Shown: piece after piece, positions 35,007-43,511 of the stretch
How positions within the stretch are numbered: the stretch's first letter is position 1
How the letters are laid out: each line of letters begins with the position of its first letter
Assembly (NCBI GenBank): GCA_028280345.1
Contig: JANQLY010000001.1
Location: forward strand, 1 to 51,777
Direction of reading: 5' to 3'
DNA: 51,777 bases
From: Pseudomonadales bacterium
GTDB lineage: Bacteria; Pseudomonadota; Gammaproteobacteria; Pseudomonadales; UBA7239
Notes under the pieces: generated by a model
The model's input: only the letters and a program-made list of their open reading frames with translations
What the model was told of the DNA's origin: nothing
The model's database searches: none
Program-made: the position numbers and the translations under genes

Positions 35007-35984
35007 CTATTGCGACAATAAGCCGGACAGGCGTGAAGTAATCGTGTCATTGCACTCCTGCATGATACGTTGCACGAGTTCTTCGCAACTTGGTATATCG
35101 TAAATCAGGCCAAGTACAATGCCAGCGGTCCAGACACCGTGTTCCATATCGCCAGTTTCAAATACCACGCGGCCTCTCGCACCCGCAACATAGGGACGCA
35201 GGTTTTCAAATTCGGTTTCACCAGGCTCTGCTTCGATCTCGAGGACTTTTTCTGCGACAGAGTTTTTAAACACCCGCATGGTATTGTTCACTGTTTTCAT
35301 GATATGCGCTGTGTCGAGCTCTGATGCATCTACCATAGCCTGTTTCACATTGTCGTGAACCGGTGCTTCTTTGGTAGCCATAAAGCGGGTGCCCATGTTG
35401 ATACCATCGGCACCGAGGGCGAGGGCGGCGGCAAGTCCCTGACCATTGCCAATACCGCCAGAGGCGAGAAACGGAATATCAAGGGCTTTTGCTGCAAGCG
35501 GTAATAATAAAAAGTTGGTGATATTGTCTTCGCCCGGGTGGCCCGCACATTCAACGCCATCAATACTCACGGCATCTACGCCAGCATTTTGTGCTGATAC
35601 TGCGTGGCGCACTGCGGTACATTTGTGGATGACTTTCATGCCGTGTTCGTGAAACATCGGCATAAACGGTTTTGGATTGCGCCCGGCAGTTTCAATAATC
35701 TTTACTCCGCCCTCGGCAATAGCCTGGGCATACTCCTCATAGGGCGGGGGAGTGATGGCTGGCAATATGGTTAAATTCACTGCAAACGGTTTATCTGTCA
35801 TGTCCTGGCAGCGTTTGATTTCCTTTGCGAGGTCTTCCGGTGTTGGTTGGGTTAAACCGGTCAGTGTGCCGAGTGCGCCGGCATTGGAAACCGCAGACGC
35901 GAGTTCTGCACGACCTACCCATTGCATCCCCCCTTGCATAATCGGGTATTCAGTGCCCATCAGTTCAGTCATTCTTGTTTTCAT
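35007..35984 (-). CDS. Nitronate monooxygenase (2-nitropropane dioxygenase-like)
   Basis: A 325-aa FMN TIM-barrel. Starts with PIMQGGMQWVGRAELASAVSNAGALG, the family's FMN-binding opening; VDAVSIDGVECAGHPGEDN carries the second FMN motif, then PFLASGGIGNGQGLAAALALGADGINMGTRF the phosphate loop. Family enzymes oxidise alkyl nitronates, but many homologues near acyl-CoA catabolic genes have unknown roles, sometimes enoyl-reductase-like. It stands apart with its own upstream inverted repeat at 36028-36054 and a hairpin downstream. Confidence 0.88.
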   Translation of the reverse strand: MKTRMTELMGTEYPIMQGGMQWVGRAELASAVSNAGALGTLTGLTQPTPEDLAKEIKRCQDMTDKPFAVNLTILPAITPPPYEEYAQAIAEGGVKIIETAGRNPKPFMPMFHEHGMKVIHKCTAVRHAVSAQNAGVDAVSIDGVECAGHPGEDNITNFLLLPLAAKALDIPFLASGGIGNGQGLAAALALGADGINMGTRFMATKEAPVHDNVKQAMVDASELDTAHIMKTVNNTMRVFKNSVAEKVLEIEAEPGETEFENLRPYVAGARGRVVFETGDMEHGVWTAGIVLGLIYDIPSCEELVQRIMQECNDTITSRLSGLLSQ

Positions 35985-36027
35985 TGCCCTAACTCTCTTT
36001 ACTGGATTCGTTATCTAAAATACATAA

Positions 36028-36054
36028 TTTCAATTCTTTAAAATGGAATTGAAA
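36028..36054. promoter_or_regulatory. 9-bp inverted repeat upstream of nitronate monooxygenase
   Basis: TTTCAATTC (36028-36036) and GAATTGAAA (36046-36054) pair perfectly around a 9-nt AT-rich spacer, 44 nt before the start at 35984. Its location just upstream of an isolated gene suggests an operator; the regulator is unknown. Confidence 0.45.
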
Positions 36055-36181
36055 ATAGTGATTTTTTTGTGCCGACAAGGAAAGGCTGCACGCAAAGCAT
36101 GAGTGTATAGAGAATACATGATTGCTTGAGTACAGCCCTGACGATGTTGGTGCAAAAAAAGTGCATTTTCAAACCATTTTA

Positions 36182-36937
36182 TTAGCGGGGTTGCATACGA
36201 ATTGCACCGTCCAGCCGTATGCATTCACCGTTAATGTACGCATTCTCCATCATATGCACTACCAGCTTGCCGTATTCTTCCGGCAGTCCCATGCGCTTTG
36301 GAAACTGGATGTTGGCTACGAGGCTTTCCTGTACATTCTCCGGCATACCAAGCAACATCGGTGTGCCCATAATACCTGGTGCAATGGCATTAACACGAAT
36401 ACCGAGCTTTGCCATATCCCGCGCCATCGGTAGTGACAGGCTCACGATAGCTCCCTTGCTTGCTGCATAGGTGCATTGCCCCATCTGGCCTTCGTAGGCA
36501 GCGACAGAGGCAGTGTTCACAATCAGGCCACGCTCTTTGGCTTCACCGATGGGGTCATTCTTTGCCATCTGCTCAGCAGCAAGTCGCGCTACATTAAAAG
36601 TGCCAACCAGATTAATGTTGATGCCTTTGGCAAAATCCTCAAGTGGCATCGCCTTGCCATCGCGATCAAGAATTTTTTGTGCAGGTGCAATGCCGGCACA
36701 GTTAACACAGACATGTACGGCACCAAATTTTTCTACCGTATTTGCTACAGCATTTTCCACTGACTGCGCATCAGTGACATCGGCTTTGCAGAACAAGGTG
36801 TTGTCGTTGTTTGCCTCAGCATCGTTGAGATCGAAAATCGCAACTTTTGCGCCTGCCTCAAGCAGGGTTTCTGTTGTGGCTTGACCGAGGCCGGAAGCGC
36901 CACCGGTAACAATGACAACTTTGTCTTTTACATCCAT
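36182..36937 (-). CDS. 3-hydroxyacyl-CoA dehydrogenase type 2 (HSD10-like SDR)
   Basis: A 251-aa SDR closely resembling HSD17B10. Cofactor motif VIVTGGASGLGQAT; D in AIFDLND selects NAD; CVNCAGIAPAQKI; SVAAYEGQMGQCTYAASKG contains the catalytic Ser, Tyr and Lys; C-terminal NAIAPGIMGTPMLLGMPENVQ and GECIRLDGAIRM are HSD10-type. Oxidises 3-hydroxyacyl-CoA (often 2-methyl branched) to 3-ketoacyl-CoA. Last gene of the thiolase-ACAD-SDR group. Confidence 0.9.
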   Translation of the reverse strand: MDVKDKVVIVTGGASGLGQATTETLLEAGAKVAIFDLNDAEANNDNTLFCKADVTDAQSVENAVANTVEKFGAVHVCVNCAGIAPAQKILDRDGKAMPLEDFAKGININLVGTFNVARLAAEQMAKNDPIGEAKERGLIVNTASVAAYEGQMGQCTYAASKGAIVSLSLPMARDMAKLGIRVNAIAPGIMGTPMLLGMPENVQESLVANIQFPKRMGLPEEYGKLVVHMMENAYINGECIRLDGAIRMQPR

Positions 36938-36974
36938 TGGTTGATTTACCTTTTTTGAATTCTATCTGAGTAAT

Positions 36975-38132
36975 TTAACTGACAGTTCGCAGTAAATCCC
37001 GCGAAATAATTACACGCTGGATTTCACTGGTGCCTTCGTAAATGCTGGTAATGCGTACATCGCGTGCATAACGTTCCAGCGGGTATTCCTTGATATAACC
37101 ATTGCCGCCGAGCATTTGCAGGGCTGTATAGCACGCGTCGTTGGCCTTCTCTGTGGCAAACAGTTTTGCCATAGAAGCGGCGGTGCCAAAATAATTGCCT
37201 TGCTCTTTTTCATAGGCAGCTTGCATTAACAATAAGCGTGCGGCTTCAAGCTCGGTGTAGCGGTCGGCAAGCATAAATTGCAGGGCTTGGAAGTTGGCGA
37301 GTTTCTGGCCAAATTGTTCCCGCTCGGTTAAATACTGCTTTGCATAGTCCATTGCCGCGAGGCCAACACCCAATGCCAGCGAGCCAATGCCGATACGACC
37401 GCCAGCGAGTTCGCCAACAGCAACACGAAAACCATCGTTCTCCTTGCCAAGCAAAGCTGAGGCGGGAATGCGGCAGTCTTCAAAAAACAGTGTGTTGGTA
37501 TGGGAAGCTTTTTGCCCCATTTTGTCTTCAGGCTTGCCAATCGTTAATCCTGGTGTTCCGCCTTCCACGAGAAAGCAGGAAATCCCCTTGCCTGGTTTTG
37601 CGTCGTTGTCGGTAACCGCCCAGACTACAAACACCCCGGCATAGGTACCGCTCGTGATATAAATTTTATTGCCGTTGAGTATCCAGTCATCACCGTCACG
37701 TACAGCGCGGGTTTTCATCCGTGAGGGATCAGAGCCTGCAGAGGATTCGGTAAGACCAAAGCCGCCAGCAGCATACTCGCCACTACACAGTTTGGGTAGA
37801 TAGTGTTGTTTTTGCTCTTCATTGCCGATCGCCTGAATGACTTCAGCTACCATATTAGTGACAGAAGTGGTAACCGCTGTTGATGCGCAGGCTTTGGCGA
37901 GTTCGGTAATCGCGAGGCTGAAGGCAATTACACCGGCTGCGCCGCCGCCATATTGGGACTGAATGTTTAAGCCCATACAGCCGAGCTCAGCAAGCTTTTT
38001 CAGGTTGCCAAGAAAGGCTTCTTCATTGCCGCTGTGGTCAAGTTGTTCTGCTACCGGCGCAAGTTCCTCCCGGGCAAACTTGCGCGCCATGTCCTGAATC
38101 ATGATTTGTTCTTCGCTCAGGGAGAGATCCAT
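36975..38132 (-). CDS. Acyl-CoA dehydrogenase (canonical homotetrameric type)
   Basis: A 385-aa flavoenzyme of the short/branched-chain type making 2,3-enoyl-CoA and passing electrons to ETF. Motifs: FGLTESSAGSDPSRMKT (FAD/substrate loop), WILNGNKIYITSG, RKxF-type EREQFGQKLANFQALQFMLAD, QMLGGNGYIKEYPLERYARDVR, and catalytic base E366 in IYEGTSEIQR. Unlike the other four dehydrogenases here it retains the canonical glutamate. Lies 33 nt after the thiolase gene. Confidence 0.95.
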   Translation of the reverse strand: MDLSLSEEQIMIQDMARKFAREELAPVAEQLDHSGNEEAFLGNLKKLAELGCMGLNIQSQYGGGAAGVIAFSLAITELAKACASTAVTTSVTNMVAEVIQAIGNEEQKQHYLPKLCSGEYAAGGFGLTESSAGSDPSRMKTRAVRDGDDWILNGNKIYITSGTYAGVFVVWAVTDNDAKPGKGISCFLVEGGTPGLTIGKPEDKMGQKASHTNTLFFEDCRIPASALLGKENDGFRVAVGELAGGRIGIGSLALGVGLAAMDYAKQYLTEREQFGQKLANFQALQFMLADRYTELEAARLLLMQAAYEKEQGNYFGTAASMAKLFATEKANDACYTALQMLGGNGYIKEYPLERYARDVRITSIYEGTSEIQRVIISRDLLRTVS

Positions 38133-38165
38133 ACAGTATCCTTTCGTGATACGTCAGTAACAGTG

Positions 38166-39347
38166 TTATAGCATTTCGATGGCGATGGATGTGGCTTCAC
38201 CGCCGCCAATACAAATACTTGCCACGCCCTTTTGTTTACCGAGTCGCTGCAGCGCGTGGAGCAGGGTGACTATGATGCGGGCACCGGATGCACCGACCGG
38301 GTGACCGAGTGCACAGGCACCGCCATGGATATTGATTTTATCCCGTGCAATATTTAATTCACGCATTGCGAGCATCGCCACAACGGCAAACGCTTCATTT
38401 ACTTCGAACAGGTCGACGTCAGCGACACGCCAGCCGGCCTTGTCGAGCACTTTTTGCATTGAGCCTATCGGTGCGACAGGAAAATCTTTGGGCTCAATCG
38501 CATTGCTGCTGTGAGCGACAATGCGTGCCAGCGGTTCAAGTTGTTGTTCGGTGGCTGCGCTTTCTGCCATTAGTACGAGAGCAGCGGCGCCATCGGAGAT
38601 AGAACTGGAATTTGCGGCTGTAATCGTACCATCTTTGGCAAAGGCCGGTTTCAGCTTGGGAATTTTTTCCGGTTTGGCGCTACCTGGTTGTTCGTCGACA
38701 CTGACAATATCTTCACCGCTACGGGTTTTAACTGTTACCGGCACAATTTCACTATCAAAATAACCGTTAGCTATTGCATCCTGCGCACGGCTCAGGGATT
38801 CCAGTGCATAGTTATCCATTTCTTCGCGAGTGACCGCATGCTTATCGGCAATAGCCTGGGCAAAACTACCCATAGCGGTGCCAGTAAACGCATCTTCCAG
38901 TGCATCGAAAAACATATGATCCATTAATTGCTTGTGTGAAGCGCGCAATCCGGTGCGTGCATTCGGAATAAAGTAGGGGGCGAGGGTCATACTTTCCATG
39001 CCACCTGCCACGGCAGTGGTACAGGTACCGACTTTGATCTGGTCGTGAGCCATCAGCACAGTCTTCATGCCGGAACCGCAGACCTTGTTAACGGTGGTGC
39101 ACTGTGTGGATAGCGCGAGGTCGGCTTTGAGAGCGACCTGGCGTGCCGGAGCCTGGCCGAGGCCAGCAGGCAATACACAGCCAAATAGCAGTTCTTCAAC
39201 CTGTTCATTGCTGATACCGGCGCGCTGCAAGGCGGCGCGGGTGGCGATGGCGCCAAGTTCAGGTGCGGGCACTGAGCCAAGTTTGCCTTGTAAGCCTCCC
39301 ATTGGGGTGCGGGCAGCATTGACAATAACCACTGAATTTTCTGACAT
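38166..39347 (-). CDS. Acetyl-CoA acetyltransferase / 3-ketoacyl-CoA thiolase
   Basis: A 393-aa thiolase that cleaves or forms 3-ketoacyl-CoA. The nucleophile is C90 in NKVCGSGMKTV; GGMESMT, VNEAFA and HGGACALGHPVGASGAR (catalytic His) follow and C-terminal CIGGGEATSIAIE has the second cysteine. Of the biosynthetic-type/acetoacetyl style, but direction depends on pathway. It is first of a three-gene minus-strand operon and is preceded by the duplicated promoter element at 39398-39478. Confidence 0.94.
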   Translation of the reverse strand: MSENSVVIVNAARTPMGGLQGKLGSVPAPELGAIATRAALQRAGISNEQVEELLFGCVLPAGLGQAPARQVALKADLALSTQCTTVNKVCGSGMKTVLMAHDQIKVGTCTTAVAGGMESMTLAPYFIPNARTGLRASHKQLMDHMFFDALEDAFTGTAMGSFAQAIADKHAVTREEMDNYALESLSRAQDAIANGYFDSEIVPVTVKTRSGEDIVSVDEQPGSAKPEKIPKLKPAFAKDGTITAANSSSISDGAAALVLMAESAATEQQLEPLARIVAHSSNAIEPKDFPVAPIGSMQKVLDKAGWRVADVDLFEVNEAFAVVAMLAMRELNIARDKINIHGGACALGHPVGASGARIIVTLLHALQRLGKQKGVASICIGGGEATSIAIEML

Positions 39348-39397
39348 TTTGTGTCCCGGTTTCCTTTAATCAGGGCCTAAGCCTTTGAAGAATAATG

Positions 39398-39478
39398 GGT
39401 TTTTACCAGACATCTGGCTGAAAAAGAATTCTAAACCAGATACCAGGGCTTTGAAAGTTCGATTTACCGCTAGGCTCT
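39398..39478 (-). promoter_or_regulatory. Duplicated promoter element, copy A (before thiolase)
   Basis: This 81-bp stretch aligns along its full length with 44741-44823. On the minus strand it offers TAGAAT as a -10 box with a weak -35 region around CTTTCA. An inverted repeat overlaps the -10 area: the arms TCTGG and CCAGA flank TTTAGAATTCTTTTTCAG. On the plus strand CCAGACATCTGG (39406-39417) is itself palindromic. Both copies face the same way, each ahead of a catabolic operon. Confidence 0.6.
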
Positions 39479-39483
39479 TGCGG

Positions 39484-40605
39484 TTACCCTTTGAGGCCTA
39501 GCGCCTGACGCGAAACCACCGAGCGCATAATCTCTGAGGTGCCTCCACCAATCGTCTCCATAATGCTCTGGCGCCAGATCTGTTCCGGGCGATAACCGTT
39601 AACCAGCGCTTCGGGGCCGCCGTAGTCGAGTACCATGCGTGGAATGTCCTGACAGGTGAGGGTGTGAACAATTTTGTTCATCGCTGCATCGACAGTAGCG
39701 TTGCGACCTTTTTCCATTGCCTCGAGTACGCGCAAGCCGAGAATCTCCGCTTCCATCACTTTGGAGACCAGGTGAGCCATACGTTCGCGAATCACCGGGT
39801 CGTCACCGAGCCCCTGAGCATTAAGCCAGTCCACCATTTCCTCAAGGTCGCGGCGCACGCGGCCTGGGGGAAACTGGATATGGCGCTCATCGGCAAGTGC
39901 TTCACCAATAATAGCCCAGGCACCGTTTTCCGGACCAACCCGTTGTGCCACTGGTACTTCAACGTTATCAAAGAACACTTCGTTGAGCTGGTCGTCATCA
40001 ACGGTAGGCAGAGGTGAAACGGTAATGCCTGCTGTCTGTTTGTCGCAGATAAACAGACTTAAACCGCGACCGCGATCTTCCTGTTTGCCGGTGCGGGCGA
40101 GAATCCATAAAAAGTCCATATCCTGGGCGTAGGACTGCCAGCACTTTTGTCCATTGAGTACATAGTGGGTACCGGCATCATTGAGTTGCGCTTTGGTGCG
40201 CAAGCCCGCGAGGTCTGATCCGGCTTCGGGCTCTGAATAACACAGCGAGAAATGCACTTCACCGGTACGAATTTTCGGTAAAAACGTTTGTTTCTGTTCA
40301 TCGCTGCCGTAGCGCATAATGGATTTTGCAACGACGCCGGATGACAGTGGATTGCGTGCAGCGCGAGCGTAGGCTACCTCATTCCACAGAATATACTCAT
40401 AGCTGTGTCCCTTGCCCATACCGCCGTATTCTTCAGGCCAGGTCAACGCGAGCCAGTTTCTTTCACCCATGGCACTGAACATGGCGCGCACCTGTGGCCA
40501 CACTGGTCCCTGACTTAAAAAACCGTCGATATCGTTATAGTCCTGTAAAAACTCACGGACTTCAGTCTGAAAAGCTAGTTCCTGTTTGGAAAAATTAATA
40601 TTCAC
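39484..40605 (-). CDS. Acyl-CoA dehydrogenase, large-subunit type (no canonical Glu)
   Basis: A 373-aa dehydrogenase. FAD/substrate loop CYSEPEAGSDLAGLRTKA, FVLNGQKCWQSYA region and RVGPENGAW; the C-terminal motif is IGGGTSEIMRS, where Gly replaces the catalytic Glu of IYEGTSEI. This matches the FadE26/ChsE4-like large subunits of heteromeric dehydrogenases, which use a glutamate elsewhere. Likely partner: the short protein at 41488. The gene is last of the five-gene operon starting at 44657. Confidence 0.87.
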   Translation of the reverse strand: MNINFSKQELAFQTEVREFLQDYNDIDGFLSQGPVWPQVRAMFSAMGERNWLALTWPEEYGGMGKGHSYEYILWNEVAYARAARNPLSSGVVAKSIMRYGSDEQKQTFLPKIRTGEVHFSLCYSEPEAGSDLAGLRTKAQLNDAGTHYVLNGQKCWQSYAQDMDFLWILARTGKQEDRGRGLSLFICDKQTAGITVSPLPTVDDDQLNEVFFDNVEVPVAQRVGPENGAWAIIGEALADERHIQFPPGRVRRDLEEMVDWLNAQGLGDDPVIRERMAHLVSKVMEAEILGLRVLEAMEKGRNATVDAAMNKIVHTLTCQDIPRMVLDYGGPEALVNGYRPEQIWRQSIMETIGGGTSEIMRSVVSRQALGLKG

Positions 40606-40633
40606 GCTGCTTTCAACCTATTCCAACTACACA

Positions 40634-41476
40634 CTATGATTCAGTTTTTGCGTCCGGATCTGGATTCCAGATCGGGTCGCGCTTTTCAGCAAAGGCCTGC
40701 GGGCCTTCTTCGAAGTCCGGGTGCGTCCAGTGTGACTTTAATAGCTCCCAACCTTCGTTGAGGCTCTCTTCATAACCTTTTTCCAGTGAACCCCAGATAG
40801 ATTTCTTTGATAGTGCCATCGCATTTGGCGAATTCTTTAACATCAGCGCAGCAAGTTCCTGACCCAGTGCGCGTGCCTCGTCCGCTGTATCGGTAAGCTC
40901 ATCCACGAGACCGAGCTGGTAGGCGCGCTCCGCAGGTAGACGGTAACTGCTGCCTTGCAGGGTCATGCGCAAGGCGGTACCAAGTGGCAGACGCTTGGCC
41001 AGACCGATATTTTCAATGGCGCCGACCATACCAACATTCACATGACTGTCGATAAATTTCACATTGCTTGAGGCAATAACAATATCGGCATCGACCACAA
41101 AGTGGTGTCCTCCGCCGACACAGGTGCCGTTAACAACACAGATCACCGGTTTCCACACGTCGTTCTGATAAGAAGACCAGAACACCGACTCGCGAAACGG
41201 TTTGTCGACAAACACTTCGTCAGCGGCATCGTCGCTATCGGCTTCTGAAACATCAAAGCCGGTACAGAAGTGGCGATCACCGGCGGCCTGGATTACGGCA
41301 ACGCGCACATCGTGGTTGTCGCGTACATCAGCCCAGATGGCACGGAATTTTGCCTGCATATGAGGCGCAAGCGAATTGCCGCGCTCCGGTCGATTGATGG
41401 TGATGGTGGCAATGCCATCCTGCTTTTCATACAGCACGCCATCCATTGGTTGATTAACGTCGATCTGATTACTCAT
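40634..41476 (-). CDS. Enoyl-CoA hydratase/isomerase (crotonase) family, atypical active site
   Basis: A 280-aa crotonase-fold protein. The oxyanion-hole stretch GDRHFCTGFDVSEA and NGTCVGGGHHFVVDADIVIASSNVKFIDSHVNVGMVGAIENIG are recognisable. By eye the two catalytic glutamates of rat mitochondrial crotonase fall on H (FIDSHVNVG) and R (ALRMTLQG), so simple hydration may not be the reaction. It may be a hydrolase, isomerase or a divergent hydratase. Operon member between two dehydrogenases, 11 nt from the next gene. Confidence 0.85.
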   Translation of the reverse strand: MSNQIDVNQPMDGVLYEKQDGIATITINRPERGNSLAPHMQAKFRAIWADVRDNHDVRVAVIQAAGDRHFCTGFDVSEADSDDAADEVFVDKPFRESVFWSSYQNDVWKPVICVVNGTCVGGGHHFVVDADIVIASSNVKFIDSHVNVGMVGAIENIGLAKRLPLGTALRMTLQGSSYRLPAERAYQLGLVDELTDTADEARALGQELAALMLKNSPNAMALSKKSIWGSLEKGYEESLNEGWELLKSHWTHPDFEEGPQAFAEKRDPIWNPDPDAKTES

Positions 41477-41487
41477 ACCATAGCTCC

Positions 41488-42471
41488 TTAATCACGGGTG
41501 CCTAAGCCGACTTGTTGCAGCAGGTGTGCTTTACATTGCACATCGCCAGGGGGTTGTGAGACGAGCTGGCGGATGCGACGGCTGATATGAAACGCCGGGC
41601 CTTCAAGGGTAATGCCAATACCGGCAAACACCTGGTGGCAAGTATAGGCTGCTTGCAGTGCTGCATTACTCGCGGAAAGTCTTGCGCTGCAACTATAATT
41701 TCGCGCCGCATCCATATCGCCCTCATCAAAACAGCAGGCGGCGGCACGAGCAAGGGTTTCTGCCGCGCTGAGGTTAATCTGGCAATCGGCGAGCGGATGG
41801 GCAATGGCCTGAAACTCACCGAGTGCAGTGCCGAACTGCTTGCGCACCATGGCATAGTCACTGGCTTCCTTAACCAGTTTTAAACCGGCTGCACAGAGAT
41901 AGGCTGCGGTAGCAATATCATTGAGAATAAACCCGCGTGCGGCACCGTCGAGTTGATCACCGAATGTCAGCGAGCTGCGCGCCCAGGGTTCAGCACCGAG
42001 GGTGTTTACAGCTTGTCGCTTGTCGTCGTCACAGCTTGCGAGTAATACGTCGTTACCGTCCACGACAAGAAAGATATCAGCGTGTTGCCCCCAGGGCAGC
42101 AGAGTGTCGCCAATGTTGCTAAGTGATACCACCGAACTGCCTTCAATAATTGCGGCGCGTGCGTTATCCGGCAACACTTGAGTAGCAAGAAAGCTTGCTG
42201 CGAGTGGACCTGGAAATACATGGCTGCCGAGCGCTTCTGAAATCGCACAGATTTCCAGTGCGCCACCCATGCCTTCTCCTTCCGGAGTAGCCGGAGAGAG
42301 CACACCCATTGCGGCAAGTTCCTGCCACAGTTCGGCAGAAAACTGGTGATTGAGACTTTTTACCGTTTCGGTATCACAACGTGTTTCACAAAAGCGCGTA
42401 ACGGCATCCGCAATGGCTTGTTGATCTTCGTTGAGATCCAGATCGAGATGTTGTGTATCGGTTGCTTGCAT
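41488..42471 (-). CDS. Acyl-CoA dehydrogenase, short subunit type (1)
   Basis: A 327-aa shortened dehydrogenase. N-terminal helices (LNEDQQAIADAVTRFCE) and the C-terminal FAD half-site MVRKQFGTALGEFQAIAHPLADC are kept, but the middle beta domain is degenerate (no GSD loop) and the terminal E-GTSEI motif is absent. This is the FadE27/ChsE5-like pattern that pairs with a large subunit. Probably non-catalytic alone; partner 39484 or 43512. Confidence 0.84.
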   Translation of the reverse strand: MQATDTQHLDLDLNEDQQAIADAVTRFCETRCDTETVKSLNHQFSAELWQELAAMGVLSPATPEGEGMGGALEICAISEALGSHVFPGPLAASFLATQVLPDNARAAIIEGSSVVSLSNIGDTLLPWGQHADIFLVVDGNDVLLASCDDDKRQAVNTLGAEPWARSSLTFGDQLDGAARGFILNDIATAAYLCAAGLKLVKEASDYAMVRKQFGTALGEFQAIAHPLADCQINLSAAETLARAAACCFDEGDMDAARNYSCSARLSASNAALQAAYTCHQVFAGIGITLEGPAFHISRRIRQLVSQPPGDVQCKAHLLQQVGLGTRD

Positions 42472-42525
42472 AGGTTTTTCTGTTTTGCCTGTATTGTGTT
42501 AGACAGCGTACTATACGTTGGGTCA

Positions 42526-43500
42526 TTAACCCCAACGCGCTGCAACCACGGCTTTGCGGTGACCGCCCAGTCCGCCAAGCTCCTGGCGCAGGGTATGTAA
42601 ACGCATGCTCCAGACATGTAAATCAAACTCGCGTGTAAAACCAACTGCACCTGACATCTGATGACTTTCACCAAACACCTTATCGGCTGCGGCAATGGCA
42701 AAGGCGGCGGCATTGGCAACTGCTTCGTCCTGTGCGTTGTGGTATGCGGCTTCACGGGCAAGCCAGCGACTGCCTTCTACCTGAATGGCACACAGTGACA
42801 AGCGATGTTGAATGGCCTGGAACGAGCCGATAGCGCGACCAAACTGACGGCGCTGTTTGACGTATTCCACTGTGTGGTTAAGTGCAGCTTCCATGGTGCC
42901 TACAGTTTCAATGGCCAGGGATAAACGCCACCAGTTGCGTACCTTGCTGGCCACATCTGCGCCGAGTTTTGTGCCGCTGACAGAAGTATTCACCAGGCGA
43001 CCCATTGGATAACCAAAATTCGATTTAACACTTTCCATATCCCCGTCGCCCAGTGTAATGACTTCGAGGTCGTCATCAGAGTTGCTGTCAGCTAGTACGA
43101 GCAAAGTCTTCGCATTGGCGCCATAGCGTAGCGGTACCGGTTTTTCAATTTGCGAGCGCAAACAAATCGCAACAGGCCCTTCGAGCGCTTGGTCAGTCAA
43201 TTCTTTTCCGGTTAATAAGGGGGCTAGCATAATTTGCGAACCGATAGCGCAGACGCCAGCGGCGCGGGCAACAGCTTCTACAACGAGTGCGGCTTCAAGG
43301 CCAGCGAGTTTGCCTTCTTCCATCGCCATGTCGTTAAGAATATTGGAAAAGCCTGATTCTTCAAGCGCTTGCTGCAGTTCACTGTCATAAGTGTTATTAG
43401 CAAATAGTTCGATGGCGCGTGTTGGCCCTGCGTGTTGTTCAAGCAAGCGATCTACCGCTTCGAGAATAGCTTGCTGATCTTCGTTTAATTCAAAATCCAC
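42526..43500 (-). CDS. Acyl-CoA dehydrogenase, short subunit type (2)
   Basis: A 324-aa shortened dehydrogenase beginning MDFELNEDQQAILEAVDRLLEQ. The C-terminal FAD half-site is YVKQRRQFGRAIGSFQAIQHRLSLC, followed by a tail GAVGFTREFDLHVWSMRLHTL that fits heteromeric partners. No canonical catalytic glutamate. It starts 11 nt after the 43512 gene stop and is its most likely partner. Confidence 0.86.
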   Translation of the reverse strand: MDFELNEDQQAILEAVDRLLEQHAGPTRAIELFANNTYDSELQQALEESGFSNILNDMAMEEGKLAGLEAALVVEAVARAAGVCAIGSQIMLAPLLTGKELTDQALEGPVAICLRSQIEKPVPLRYGANAKTLLVLADSNSDDDLEVITLGDGDMESVKSNFGYPMGRLVNTSVSGTKLGADVASKVRNWWRLSLAIETVGTMEAALNHTVEYVKQRRQFGRAIGSFQAIQHRLSLCAIQVEGSRWLAREAAYHNAQDEAVANAAAFAIAAADKVFGESHQMSGAVGFTREFDLHVWSMRLHTLRQELGGLGGHRKAVVAARWG

Positions 43501-43511
43501 AACCGCCTCCT

